DNA of 64,000 nt from Nectonema munidae (taxonomy: Eukaryota > Nematomorpha > Nectonematoida > Nectonematidae): NCBI GenBank assembly GCA_030549495.1, contig JAUIRK010000097.1:839001-903000 (forward strand). The letters are read 5' to 3'. Position numbers and translations under genes: made by a program. Positions 25,701 through 40,700 of the stretch are shown here, one piece after another. The notes beneath the pieces are model-generated. The model was not told the origin of the DNA. It was given only the letters and a program-made list of their open reading frames with translations, and ran no database searches. Within the stretch, counting starts at the first letter, position 1. Each line of letters opens with the position of its first letter.

Positions 25701-28700
25701 ATTTTAGGTGTTTCATGAAATCCCTAATTTCGCAATTTCTCTGTAACATATGTTACTGAAAGAAATTTGCCATATTCTTTTGGTTTCGTTTTTCGAATTC
25801 CAAATATTTGAACAAATAAACTGTTCCTTTATTAAAACCTGACATCCCACTTCCGACATTGACGATGAATTTTTAATTGCATTTTTATTCGTTAACTATT
25901 CTTTTTTTGTTTATATAGTTGATGTTCCGTAACGGCATGGAATTTTTCTGTCCTCAAACTTCTCTTTATGTTGAAATATCAAAGGCTTGTCAGAATCTCC
26001 AAGTTTTGCTGCTTGATATTTCCAATGAAAAAATTAAAAGGAGAAGTAGAATGAGGCAATTAATAATTGGAAAACAAAATAATAAAAATGCAAAGTAGGT
26101 ACATTTGACGTTTATCTTCATTCTCTTCTCTATTTTTATTCATAGAAGGCCCAATTTGAAAGAAGATCCTCTTATTAAAGAGCTGAAAGATATGCAATTA
26201 TTGGTTAGCAGCATTTATACTTGTGAAAATCAATCCTCTCCTGGAATTAAACAAGTTTTGCCTTTATTAAATTTATACAAATTTCTACTTGTAATCATAA
26301 TGCACAATTCGATTGTACATTTTTTAATGTTATGCACTTATTAGCATTACAAGCTCGTGATAAGTCAAAGCTGTAAAGAAACAAAAAATTGGTCTTTTTT
26401 CAAATGTCGTGGAGGATAAATATGCTCAAGTAGTTGGCGACATGCCACATTAACAGACAAGAAGTTAAGATATTGATATTAATACTGATACTGATATTAG
26501 TAAAAGTATAGCCGTGTCTTAATTTCAACGAATATATAAGTAAATGTATATTGTTTTAACAATAATAATAATCATTCACTGATTCAGTAAGCTTTAACGA
26601 AGATTGCAATTGACATTGCTCACTTATGCGCATGACTGTTCGTTAACCGGCATGAAGACACACGTTGGCAATCTGATAGCTCCTACCATAATCGTTATTA
26701 TTGTACCTGGTTTTAGGCGGAAAATTTTAGATTGATATTTTAACGACTCATATTTTGGCGAAAATATTTTTGAAAGATCAAGAAAATAATATACCGAAAA
26801 TGTCAAGATCTAGAGTATTCTAGAAAAAAAAGTATACCTTGTAAATAACTTCAATTAAATATCAAAAGAGAGATCAACTATATTCAGTTGTTGGGAAAAA
26901 ATGACATTTTTTAAGCTCTAGCTATCAAATTTGTCAAAATTTACTATTTAATTAATAAGAGTATTTATAATAAAAAAAAGTTATAAAAAATACTTTATTA
27001 CTTATGTAATAAGTTTGAGATAACATCACTTTCACAAGTTAAAAATTACCAACAAGTCTTTTATTAAATAATATATGATTTTTAATTTTTAAAAAACATT
27101 TTGACATAATAACCAAAAATATATGTTACCTACGAGGAGAACATAAAGCTATGACATCAACTTACTTGATTAAACCTTCCAAGTTAAATTCAACATTCAT
27201 CTTCACAAATTTGATTAAATAATATTTCGTCCTAAATTTTTACTCATCTTCATTGGTATCATGTAGGAAAAGAGAACAAAATTTTATTTTTCATTATATA
27301 GAAGCATTAGTAAACAAAAAACATCAAAAGCTAGAAGCATGTTGGAAAAATTTAATTTATAATCGAAAACTTTCTTTCACACGATTGATTGAATAAAATT
27401 TCAAAACCGACTTCAATAAAGAATAACCTTGTGATTCATGAATTTAATATGAATAAAGTAGGTTGCATTGGAAGATTTTCTTATGAGATTTTAAAGAATT
27501 ATGGCCATTAAAAATCCAAACCACTATCAAGAAATTAAATCTTGTAAAATTTGAAGGCTTCTTATTAGACATTTTTAATCCTAATCTTATCTTTGGTAAC
27601 AAGTTCTACTAATTCATTTCTTTCTTCTATTTTTTAAGACAAAAAGTAAAAATCTCTTTCTAAAGAGAAAGAGGATCTATGATTCACATTCAGTTTCCAA
27701 TTAAAAATCACTACTATAATATTTAGCGAACTTAGATTAGTATACAGATGTATTTATCATGCGCGTGATAATAATAATTCGATATATTTTTTAATTATCC
27801 TAACTTGAGAATCCCTTTTTAAAAATTTCAATTTGGATTTCATATTTTTTCATTTATTTATTTTCCAGCTCTTCGAGAAGAAAGAAGGCTTGTTCCGCAA
27901 GAATATGATGGGAAAAAGAGTGAATTATTCGTGCCGCTCTGTCATCACACCAGACCCCTACATCGCCGTCGATGAAGTGGGTATTCCTGAAGTTTTTGCA
28001 AAAAAGCTCACATTTCCTGAAATTCTTAACAAATGGAACTCTCATAAGTTAAGGAGTGCAATTTTGAACGGACCCAATATTTATCCTGGGTACTCTCTTT
28101 ATCCATAAAACTTTGTATGAAAAAGTTTTGATTAGCGAAATAGGAGTGTTAAAATAACTTCAGGTTATTAAAAATTAATTTTTTGCTTAACTACGTTGAA
28201 TAAGATATGTGTATTTGCAATTTAATACGCTCATTTTAAAATTGTCATAGAGCCGAATTTTATAATGACCGCTAAATTTAATGTTGACTTCAATTCGACG
28301 TGCTTCTCAAAATGACTACAACAAAATTTATTTCGTTGAAAAATTTTGTGATACCTTTAAGATGATATGATTTTGTACGTATATTAGTATCCTTGATCGA
28401 ATCATCAAGACTTATGCATTTTGATGGCATATTGAATCTTTTAGACAAACTCCATTCAAGGAATTATCAAGATTTTTGCTTGGAGGAAGGAGTTTTTGAA
28501 GCTATGTCCACCTTATTTCAAGTTTTTTCTTTACTTGATAAATTGAAATCTAAATTCAAAGAATTATTTGATCTTCTTTCATATGGGATCAAGTTTCCTC
28601 TTTGTGATTTCTGCCACCTTTTGATCTTGGGAATTATTATTTAAAAAATCCAATCTGATGATTCAAACAAGGATCCACTAGTGGACTTATAGTGTGATTT

Positions 28701-31700
28701 TTCATGAAAAATGTTCCTTTCACTGTTAACATGTTTTATAACGCTTTTATTATGGCCGAGTCACGCGTGTTCTATTTAAGGGTTTCGATTCAAGCTAGAG
28801 GCAATTTTTCATCACATTTAGAAGAGGCACACATTCCTGCTTATTTTGACTATTTAAATTTATTCCTCTATTTGTTTACAGTTGACAAGTGCTCAACCAA
28901 TTTCTAAATAGGTCTTAATGTGTAAAGCTTTGGAAATCTATTGTCCAGGTTAGGATTAGTGTAGAAGCATAGTATTAATATTCGGGTTGGTATTAGTGTT
29001 AGTATTAGGTTTAGTGTTAGCACAATCATACATATAAAAAGCACACATCCTCAAAATTTTGTGTGTGGTGGGGGAAGGGGGGGGGGGGTGAACTTATTAT
29101 AAAAGAATTTTTGTTCAATGAACACACCATGATTATTATCCGACATTATACTTGCACTATAAGCTCTCAATCCCCCCATAACTGCACTGTTTTTATCAAG
29201 GCAGATGGCCTTGTTTGTAATTCTGATTAGATCAACCTTCTACCTCAGTGGATTTCAAACTGGAGGCCGTGGTGCCTTTAAGAAGTTCAAAGGGGATCGA
29301 GAAGGGGACACTGAGTGAATCATTTTGCGCAAATTATTGCACCCTGTCATTTGTTATTTTTGCCAATAAATTATATTTAAAAAGAATAAATATGTTAGTC
29401 TTTGAATTAAGTGCTATTTTTTCTTTTATTGCTTTTCTAGCCTAATTTTATAGATGTAAATGTGCATTTTTCTTAATGTCTTAAAAAATAAAAGATGCCG
29501 ACTCACACTTGAAGAAAGCTAATAGGAGAGATGTTTGATGACATGACAGACATGGTTTTATTGATTCCGAATTTAATTGTTGACTTTTTTGCAATTCAGA
29601 TTGATGAAACGATGGATGCTGCAAACTTATCTTAGCCTTCCGTTTACTTACTATATGTTTATCACAATAACCTGATAGAAAATTTTTTATTTTGCAAAAC
29701 TCAGCAGTAGAACAACTACAAGAGAAACATTTGACAAAGTGATAAAAAAATTTTTTACAGCGCATGGTATTAAGACGGACTCTGGCTAAGCAAAAATCTC
29801 GAGATGTAATTGATACCCAGTGCTCCGAGACATAGAACTATACCCGATGAGTTGAAAAATGTTCTCAATGAAGTAATTAAAACAGTGTACTTCAAAGCAA
29901 ATGCCTTCAACTCCTGTTTGTTTTCAGATTTATGCAAAGAAAATGATTTTGAAAAACTCTTCCTGCGCTCAAACGTGAGGTGGCTTTCCAAAGGAAAAGT
30001 TTCGAAGCGATACTATGTAAAGAATTCCAACAATTTCTGGAAGGCAAACTGAACATGGGTGTAGAATTTTCTGATGTCCGTTTTCGTATATTTCTTTCAT
30101 TTTTAGTGAACATAATTTTAACCTTGCGCTCCAAGGAAAATCATCAGAGTACTCCATTGTAATAAAAAAATGTCATTTTTTGAAATGAAGCTGGAATAAT
30201 TGCATTCTTTGACAAGAAAAATTTTGGTCGATTTTCGAACATATTTGATGATCAGAATAAGATTTTCATTAATAAAAATGTCGTGGAGGCCATAAAACTC
30301 CGCTTAGCATGCCAAGAGACTTCTCTTTATTTTCTTAATCTGCAAAAATACTATCAATTTATCAAAAATCCGTTTATAATCTCTATTAGTAATCTGGCCG
30401 CAGAAGACTTCTTAATTCAGGAACAGTTTATTGATTTTGTTGATGATTGAGGAGGGAAAATGGGGGGGGAATAGCAGAGCCCGTTTTCATGCTACTTGCC
30501 ATAAACAACCCGAAAAGTAGGAAGTGAGTGGTATGAGAATTGCATTGGCCAAAACAGAGCTGAATTTAGACAAACTGGTCTAGACAAAGCAGATGCCATC
30601 CATCCCATTTAGATTTGGATTGTTCAGACAATTTTTGAATAAACTATTGTGTTGATTTTTTAGTACAGTAGTTTATATGTTGATTTTTTTAAATGAGACC
30701 CTAAGTTATTAAAAAATTATAGTTAGACCGGTACACCGAAAATTTTTAGAAAGTTTGGGAACAACTCTTCAAGCTCAACAAGGGAACAAAATCATTTAAA
30801 TATAATAGATCACTACTCATCAGATGTAATTAAGTCTCCCTCCTTATTGCCATTTACCAGTTATTGAAACAGATTCTCACAGTCTACCTTTATAGTCTAT
30901 AAGATATGCTATACTCTAACGAAGTGAAGATTTTATACCATGACTAAAAATGTTCTATTTTGTAAATCTTTAGAGAGTAAATTTTTGGTTGAACCGATTT
31001 TATATTTGGTGTTTGAAGGTTAAACATGTATTTCTCTTCTAAAGACCATATGGAAAGGGTTGTATTAAAAAAATCATCTGTAATGCAGTAATACCTCATT
31101 TTTCCGTCAGCAGATTATTCGACAACCACTATCCAATGCAATATTGATTAGGAGCTAAAAGATATTTCTCAGCCTCTCATCTCACTAATTGTGAACAAGC
31201 CTGGTTCATATCAAATGAATTGGTTAGGTTGATTGATTACTCTGTACTGAAATGCATTGTTGCTCAAAATTAAATTAAAATTTTTTAGAATCATCTAATA
31301 TAATCCTAATATTCTACCTACACATATATTCAAATCCTGTTTATCCTGTTTGATTTTTAGATTGTAAAGTAAATTATTTGAAAATATATTATGGACATAA
31401 GTATATGAATTGACAGGTATGTAGCCGTGAATTTAAATTTGGCCATATAGAAAATAGAGGTTTAAAATTTTTTGAATAAAAAAAAAAATCGGACTAAGAA
31501 TTGTTTAAAATAAATTTATCTAACTTTGTATTTAAAGTATCCTTCAAAAGGGATACAAATCCACTCTACTAGTTGTGACCAATGCGAGAATAACCTATTT
31601 ACTAGCAATTTCCAACTGACGCTATTTTTTCTCACCAAAAGTATATACATTTAAACTAATATTTGTGAATACCCCTAGTAAACAATGTATACCTTTTCAA

Positions 31701-34700
31701 TATCAATTTATTTTTGTAATCTAATGTCGGTATCGCATCCTTATAATTCAATTTTATATTTTGTTGATTTATTTCGTTTATTTAGAGCCTTTTCTGTACA
31801 ATTTTCCAATGGACTAGTTAAATACCTCGGAAGAGAAGTTCTTCGGTATCAAATTGTGAATGACTTGAATAAGTTTGAACCTGGTACAATCATCAATCGT
31901 CATATTCAAGATGGGGATATGCTGCTAATCAACCGACAACCTACACTCCATAGATCATCTATCATGGCTCATAAAGTATGTTTCATCTCTATTCTTTTTG
32001 GATTCTGTATTTTTGGTTCTAAGAGATTGTTTTGGTGAATTCAGTGGTGATATTCATTTTTTATGAAAATCAATTAAACCTCTAAAAAATTGATTTAGAT
32101 TTGACATCTCATCTCAAAAAAGAACTTTTTTTAAAAGAATTTTCTACCTATCTTAGTGAAATGATAATTGTAATCAATCTATAAATTTAAAGATTTTTCA
32201 TCTCCAAAAGAGGGACTTTTTTTCCCCGTCAAAATCTTTTTTGAAGCACCCAAAATTTGATCATTACACCGCTTCCTAGTTCATTTGAACATGATAGATC
32301 TTGCATTTAGTCTGGATGTATATATTTTTTTGATTATTTGTTTTGATCACACGTTTTCTTTTCAATTAGTTTTCAACTTGCTTCCTTCTCTCATACTAAT
32401 CTTCAAAAGATTTTATAATACATTTTGTTTTTTTAAAATAAATATTTCATACTCAAGATGATTGAAGAAAGTACTATAAGCCATAATATACAAAAATAAG
32501 TATATTTTTACTATATACCTAATATGCAGCCGTTTTTTTGAAAATTTTTTACAGAACTGATTTTCAGGCATACATTACTAATTCAATTGCCACTTCGAGA
32601 TATTTTTTAACCGTATTATCCAAAATCCAGTACAGAAATAAAATAAACTGCGAATCTGATTTAAGCTTTCAGATATTAAGAAACCCCAAAGGCGAAAACT
32701 TAACCGAAAAATAAAACGAACATCTTTAATTTTGTATAAAAGCAGATATTTTATTTAAATTTCAAAAATATTTCTGTAGATATTATACCTAAACCGCAGA
32801 TTTGATTGACACATTCATACATTTTAAAACCTCTAAATCCAAAATCTGAGTTCAGAAATAAATTTAGTATGGTTGATTTGGTATAAAAACATATATTTTA
32901 TGTTAAATTAGAGAGAATATTTTTGGAGATAGTTTTAAGACGTAAACCGCAAATTTTATTACCGCTGTCAGATATTTCGAACTTTAAATCCAAAATCTGA
33001 ACATATATCTCATGTAAAATTTGAAGGAATATTTTTGGAGACAAATTTGATTAATACTTATAGGTATTTTCATATCCTAAATGTAAAAAATGAGTCCAGA
33101 AATGAAACTAGCATGGCCGATTTAGTATAATTCTCATCAATCAAAATTTTGATAGACATTTTCTAAAAAATAGCCATGATTATTAAAAAAATTAAATATA
33201 TAAAGTGTTATGCGTTCAAATCAACTCTAAAACAAAACTAAAAAAATTTCAAGGGAGTATATTATTGACTAATTTTCATGAAAAATTAAAATTAAAAAAA
33301 TGAAATAAGTATGTAAACAACACATGGATAAAAGACGTTCTATCAATTCATTGACAATAGTTAACGATATCTCCAGAGTTAAATACAATGTTATTATTAA
33401 ACCAAAATATATGACCCACCTGTGGAGTACCCAAATTTTTTGGTTCACCCTTTGAAAGAGAAATATGTTTTTAAATCATCTGTGGTTTGTTAACTAAGGA
33501 TAACTTGATTAAGTAGTATAGCATTACTTAAGGTATGGCAAATTTTGATTTTCTTTCTAATTTTTTAAGCTTTTGAGAGTAAATAAATTTTGAACTTTTT
33601 ATTAAAAGTTGTATACTGTAATGAAATTAATATTCTAAAAAATTTTATTGCTTGTAATGAATTACAATATTTTTAAGGCTAAAGTACTAAGAGGAGAGAA
33701 GACATTGAGATTAAATTACGCCCACTGTAAATCTTACAACGCCGACTTTGATGGCGATGAAATGAATGCCCATTTGCCTCAGTCAGTTAAGGCGTCTGTT
33801 GAAGCGAGTGTTCTCGCCATCTGCTCTAAGCAATACACAACTCCTAGAGACGGTTCTCCTCTTTCCGGTAGACACTAATTCTCAATCTCGAAGCTTCTAT
33901 CTCTATCCCGTTATTATTCTTAGGCCTGATAATGGATCATTTGGTTGCCGCCACGATTCTCACTTCTAAGGAGCGGTTCTTTTCTAAGCGTGATTTCCAA
34001 ATTCTTGCCATTGATGCCTTTGGAGATAAGTACGATGCAAAGTGTTTTCGAATTCCATGTCCAGCAATTATCAAACCGATTCCTCTATGGACTGGTAAAC
34101 AGGTAAATTATTTTTCTTCTAACTTACCTTTTTCTAAATCCTATATGCCATACCTATTTTAATACAGAAATACTTTTCATAATGCTCTTTGAACAGCGCA
34201 GTGTTTTGAGTAACGTAGTTTTATTATTACGCATATTTATTACGAGTTGGCAAGCACCTATATTTACCAAATGACCACTGGCCAATCTGAGTGATAAAAC
34301 GATCAAATGAACCTAGAACAACGCGTTTGCATTATAAAGGCACTTTTTGGATTCGTTCTTCTATGCCTTGTAAGCAACTCATAAGAATGCTTACACTGTT
34401 AACAATATTTTGCGATTTAAAAGTCAAAATCCTTCCTTGTTGTATTCCTAATCCAGCCATGTATGGCATTTGTCCCGGGCAACGCGCAGTTGCCTGTAAA
34501 CCAGCATAGGTGGCTAATGTATGGATGGCGCATGAAACAACCTACAAACTAAAAAAATGTGCTTAACATTATTTTATTCAAATAATGTTAAGCAAAAAGA
34601 TGAAAATATAGAAAAATCATGAATATGACGATCAACTTGTTGTATTTTGTCAAGATGGATAGTGTTTCTATCTCTATAAGAAAACAAATTTATGGTATAA

Positions 34701-37700
34701 AATTATTTGTAACTTGTGGAATGAAAAATAAAATTGAGAAATATATTTCATTTAAATCAAAAATGTGAGCAAAGAAACAGACATTATCGGAGCTCATATT
34801 CAAGAAATGATTTTGCTTTCTTTTCAATCACGGGAGAAAAACTAGCAAAACTCGACTACAAATTTCAATATATGCGTCCACATAAATTCTCTTTTTCTAC
34901 TAAATCACTCATCTCTGCTTTATGCCCATTTTAACCAATCTCCTTTTTATTCCTACCAGTTCCATACACTAGAAGAAGAAAAACTATGATTTTCAGCTCA
35001 CCTCGTTTGAACAGGCCATTGCTTGCTAACAGAAACTTTTTTGATTTTATACAGTTTGAAGTATACTAAGGCCGTTGATTAGGGTCAAAAGAGGGTCTGA
35101 GCAGTCCCCCGTTCTTCAACGTGGAATTTACCCGTGGAACCCCCTTGAAATATTTAAATGTGTATATTATTATAGATCCACCCATTACATTCAAACGTTC
35201 ACAAAATGGAAACAGTTTTTACAACTGAGATATAAAAACCTTATCATATTTGTTTTATTTAAATTATGACAATCCTGTTCTTTATTTTCTAAAATAATAA
35301 TACCAAAAATTAGTAAAATTGATTTGTAATTTTTATAATTAAATTTTCAAGTAAATATTTAAATAAAAATTTTTTTTATGAATTTTACAACGATCAAATA
35401 TCAAAGATGGACATTCAAGCATCCTTACACACATATTAACATTGCAATAATATTACACTCACACACACACTTTCATTTTCCAAAACAGCCCTACGGATTA
35501 TGTACATAATAAACACATAACACAGATTTTTTTAAATGTAAAGCTACCGTGGGGTGTTTTCATCGAGAAGGCACAATTGCGCCGCATGTATCGAACAATG
35601 AAGAAAGTAGGCTTGTGCGGGATCGAACCCAAAACATCTAGTTATCGAAATCGAGTATCTAACCAACCTTACTCACGTCGTCTTCATCTAGTAAAATTTT
35701 AAACGCCAAATTTGAATTTTCTTATTTTCAATTTGAATTTACATATCCTTATTTTGAATTTGCTTATTCCCATTTTAAATTTTCATTCTCTGAATTTGGA
35801 CTTAAAAAGTGATTTTGTAATGGGTGTACTTTTTTTTATAATTTTGTATGACTTCGGCATAGATCACATGCAAAACATTTAAACTTGAGAGTATTAGAAA
35901 ATATCCCTTGCTTGTTTTCACTAAATTGCCTGAGCCAATAATAAGTGCGTGAATTGAAGAGTGTGTGAATGCGCACGCGTGTGTATACCATTTTTACTTT
36001 AAGTTCGTCCTTTTTCACGTTAAGTTGAACTCGTGGAAACTTTCTTGTTTCAAATTAGTCCCTTAATTTTTTTAAAAAAACTTTTTTTTGTAAAATTAAA
36101 TTTTTTATATCTCTTTTGTTTACTCTTTAATATATAATAATTTTATTTTCAAACAAATTCTCTTTTTTTATTTTAAAGTGTCAAATTTATGAATGTTTTA
36201 TATAAATTCAAGAAATCATAATTGTACTTCTAAAAATCTTTTGCAATAGTAAGAAGTTTTGTTTCAATAATAATTGGAATCCTAATTCTACTGCATTATA
36301 TCACATAAAACATGACAGATTCTATAAAGAATGTAACCAGAATCATATTAATATTATATATGGTGTGCATGCACAGAGAAATTCTATTTTTTCCTTTAAG
36401 TGCAAATATAAAATGTTGTATTTAAAAAAAATTCGCATACCTATCTTATTTTATACGAGAAATTTGATAGTAAACGAATTGCTTATGTCATACTGTTTTC
36501 ATATGAATAACATCATAACAAAAGTATATATTTACGTGTTATTAAGTGAAGAGCACACAAAACCTACATTTAATCAAGTTTACTTTTAAAATACACATAA
36601 AACAATATACTTTTTTACTTCTATTATTTTAGTGCTTTATTTGCAATAAAGTTAAAAAAATTCAAAGATTTGAAGAGAGAATTCACAAAACAAGACAGAT
36701 TTAGCTTTAAAATGTAGAAAGTAACAATAACAGATGTATTCGGGCTCACCAGATTAGAACAGTATTTACCGTATATTTCGGTGCATATGTCGACTCCCTA
36801 AATCGAAGTCAATATTTAAGATTTAGCTAATATCAGCCGTATAAATCGCCTTTTTAAATACCAAAGTCGCCGAAGTTATTACAACGACGAAGAACTATTT
36901 GTATCAGATGATGACTGTGCCAATTTTGATGAATTTTAACTGGTAAATGTAAATACTTTTTATTTTAATTCTATTTTAGTGAGAAATGAAAGATTTGATG
37001 TTTTTCTAATTGTTCTTATTTAACACTTTTGATTTTTTACGAGGACGCCGTTTCCCTACTAATAAAAAAACACAGCCGGGGTTGACCCCGCTAGTATTAT
37101 CATCAGTAGTTTCTGCACCAAGCGGCTGTCGGTATCAGCCTAATATTACGCTTGACTACTACCTATAGCAATATGTCACAAGATCGAAAGGTTCGCCCAC
37201 AATTTTTGGATGATTTTAAGGATTATACGGCAGTTAATTTTCTTTAATTATAATTTTATTTTTATGGCGTGAACATTTATTAACGGTGAATTATTTACCA
37301 AATGAAGAAACTTTTCTTATATGGAAAGTTCTTTTATTACATTTATTTTATATGGAAATTATATTAAAAAAAAAACAAATTAAAGAAAAGTTTTCAAAAA
37401 TTGTAGTGAAAAAAAGCACCTAAAGTAAAAATGGTAAAGGAATGTTGAGTGTGCATTTGTGTACTCGTTTAAAAATTAGAAAATGCGTTAAACAATAGTG
37501 CGTTTTTCTGTTTCAGATTGTCTCCTTTGTCATAAGGAATTGTGTTCCGAACAATGCTCCACTTCCATTCTTAGAAAGTGCATCCAATGTAAAGGACTTT
37601 CTTTGGATTTCATGTGAGAGTAAAGGGCCTTCGAGACATTCTCAAACAAGAAAGCATGAATATGCCGCGTTGTTGGATTCTACCGTTATAGTTCGCGCTG

Positions 37701-40700
37701 GTGATTGGCTTGTTGGAGTTCTTGATAAAGCAAATTTGGGAGCTTCTTCCTTTGGATTGGTATTCTTTTTAAGTTTTGCTCTTTGACAGCTTCAATTTTA
37801 CGCTCTATTAGTTAAATATTTTAACTCTTTACCATTTACCTTTCAATGTTTTTATATACAATTCTTTTGAAACCTCTATCCATTTTAGTTTTTGCTTGTT
37901 AAGTCTTCATTCAATATCGTTTCTGATACGTATTAATTTGTTTCACTCAACTGCCTTTAATTCAGCCATTCTCTACCATGTTCCAAATAATTTCGATACT
38001 GAGATTGAACTATATATCCAACTCTGATATATTTAGCATTCTTGCATATAAGACAATGTCCTATTCTTTTTTATTTCTGTAACACATTCATTATACTGGT
38101 CTAGGAACGATGTTTAGAAATTGTTTTAGTTATCAAGTTTTAACTTTAAATCAGTTCTTCTCCAAGCTGGCCGGGAACATGCAATTTGCAAGCTCTCGGC
38201 TTCCTCAAGTTGGACTTCTATGGAGCGAAGGATTAATGAGTTGACGAATAAAAATAAACTTTTACAGTGACGTAAGAATATCTCTTGTGTACATATTTAC
38301 TCGACTATTTAAAAAATCGGATGTTGGCATAATATCTATAAATCTGAGTTTTCAATATTTACTTCCCCTTTTACAGTCGATTCTTCAGAATTACGATAAG
38401 ATTTTCAGCTTAAAATCCTTGATTTTTGGATTTTTTATGATTTCGACTATTTTTTTATTTGAAAATGTATATAATATGAAATGAACAAGATTTTTTATAT
38501 TTTTTTAGACAAGTTTAATCTAAATCAATGAGTTCATCTAAACCAAATCACAGAAAATGCATCAATGATGCAGATTTTTTTTCTTTGTTTCACAAAGATT
38601 TCTCAACGCAGATCAATAACTCCTTTGCTGAAAGCAGTTTACTTCAGTTATTTTGGTTCTAGAATAGGAGACCAAGATAAACCTTGGGCTCCACACGTTT
38701 CTTGCAAATCATGTTACAACGCCCGACTGCCTGGTTTAATGGTAGAAAGACATCTTTCAAGTTTGCCGTTCCAATGATCAGAAGAGTTCCGACAAGCCAT
38801 GCCGATGATTGTTATTTCTGCCTCACTAAAATCAAAGGTTTCAAACATGCATCCAGAACAAAAATTGTGTATCCGAATCTTCCGTCAGCTGTCAGATCTG
38901 TTTATCATTTTGATGATTACCAAGTACCTGAACCACCTAAAAACAAGGACATATTCTTATCGGGGGAGGAGGCGAGTTTTGCAGAATCAAACCCTTCCAG
39001 AATAAGCATTTCACCCTGTATCAATGAAGTAGACTGTGAACCAACAGTTTTTTTACAGAGTGAGCTAAACGATCCCATACGCGACCTCTATCTCACGAAA
39101 GAACAAGCAGAGTTGTTAGTTTCAAGGCTCAAACAACATAATTTGGTTGAAAAGGAGGTGAGGATCACAAAGTACAGAAAGCGTAATGCCGAACTATCTT
39201 CTTATTTTGCGTGCAAAAACCGTTTATGTTATTGTTGCAAAGTTCCAGAATTATACAACTGCTTAGGCTTTCAACATGAGCCATCAGAATGGAGACTCTT
39301 TATAGATTCCTCCAAAAAGAGTCTAAATGCGGTTTTAATCCATAACGGCAACTAATACCCAAGTGTCCCGGTTGCTTACTCAACTCACATGAAAGAGTCT
39401 TATGACAATATGGAGCTCCTTCTTGAAGCAGTTGGATACTCACAACATCAATGGAACTTATGTGGCGATTTCAAAGTCATAAGCTTCCTAATGGGAATGC
39501 TAGCCGGCTTCACCAAGTATTGCTGCTTTCCCTTTCTCTGGGACAGTAGAGCATTTTCTGAACATTACAAAAAAAGACTGGGGTGACAGAACTTCATTTG
39601 AGCCAGGCCAACACAGTGTTAAGGTAACTTTACTGATCAATATGAATAAGGTGCTCTTACCTCATTTACACATCAAGTTGGGCTTGATGAAATATTTTGT
39701 GAAAACCCTTGATAAAAGTAGTTCTGCTTTCCAACATTTAGCCCACTTATTTCCGAATTTGAGTTCCGCAAAATTGAAGGAGGAATAGAAATATTTTTGA
39801 TTTTTTTCTCAATTTTTTCTGAAACTTATTTCAAATTTGTATTTTTTTAATAATTGAATAAATTTTATAGTTTTGATATATTAATTACTTCACTGAAAAA
39901 ATGCCGATTGTGAAAAAACTAGATGTGCTGGATGAAAACGTATAACAAATTTGAAATCGCCATGGTCGAAATAGTATATTTTCATGCTTGCCTTTGAAAA
40001 ACATTTTTTTTGTAGTTCAGTGTAATTATCGAAAAATATCGAAATATTCTCAAAACTTTCCAAATTATTGATTTTTAAATCACATTAAACGATGCTCATA
40101 CATTTCAAAACATTTCGAAATCTTTATTTTTACAAGCAAATTTAAATATTATGATGTATTAGATTTTTTTTAACTAATTAGAATGACAATACGTATTTTA
40201 TTTTTTTTATTATTCATTCTAAATTCTTAAAAGCATTGAATTGATTTTTTTCCAAAAGAATCAATATAAAATCCATTTTTTTCTTCATGCACGAAAAAAC
40301 ACTAATTTTCGATTTTAAATCAATTAAAAAAATTTGATAATTTTTTTAACTCAATAAAGTCACTTTATTTAGTTCATTTTAAAATTTAGTTCGCTTTATC
40401 AAAACAAAAATTTTAGCTTATATTTCTTTACACAGATAAATTATTTTACTCAAAAATTTTCTAAAATATTTATATTTTAACATTAAAAAAATTCTTTTTC
40501 AGTTACTTTAGTTTTTAATTACAGACAAAACTCTACAACCGACCTCAAGTTTATACTTAAAAGTTTTCATAAATGAATTACATATATAAATAAACGTAAA
40601 CTAGTTGAAGATAAACTCGAGAGTAAAACAATGAAATTAAAGGCTGTAAAAAACAAATGCTTATTACTGCATTTTTAAATAAATAATAATTTGAGTAGTA

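Larger units (their letters stand above)
34103..37516 (+). other. POLR1A intron 12
   Basis: A 3.4-kb intron. It contains a dispersed repeat copy (34454-34550) and a SINE (35536-35695), listed separately, and a short CA-rich tract near 35455-35475. The remainder is AT-rich without recognised coding similarity. Confidence 0.6.
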
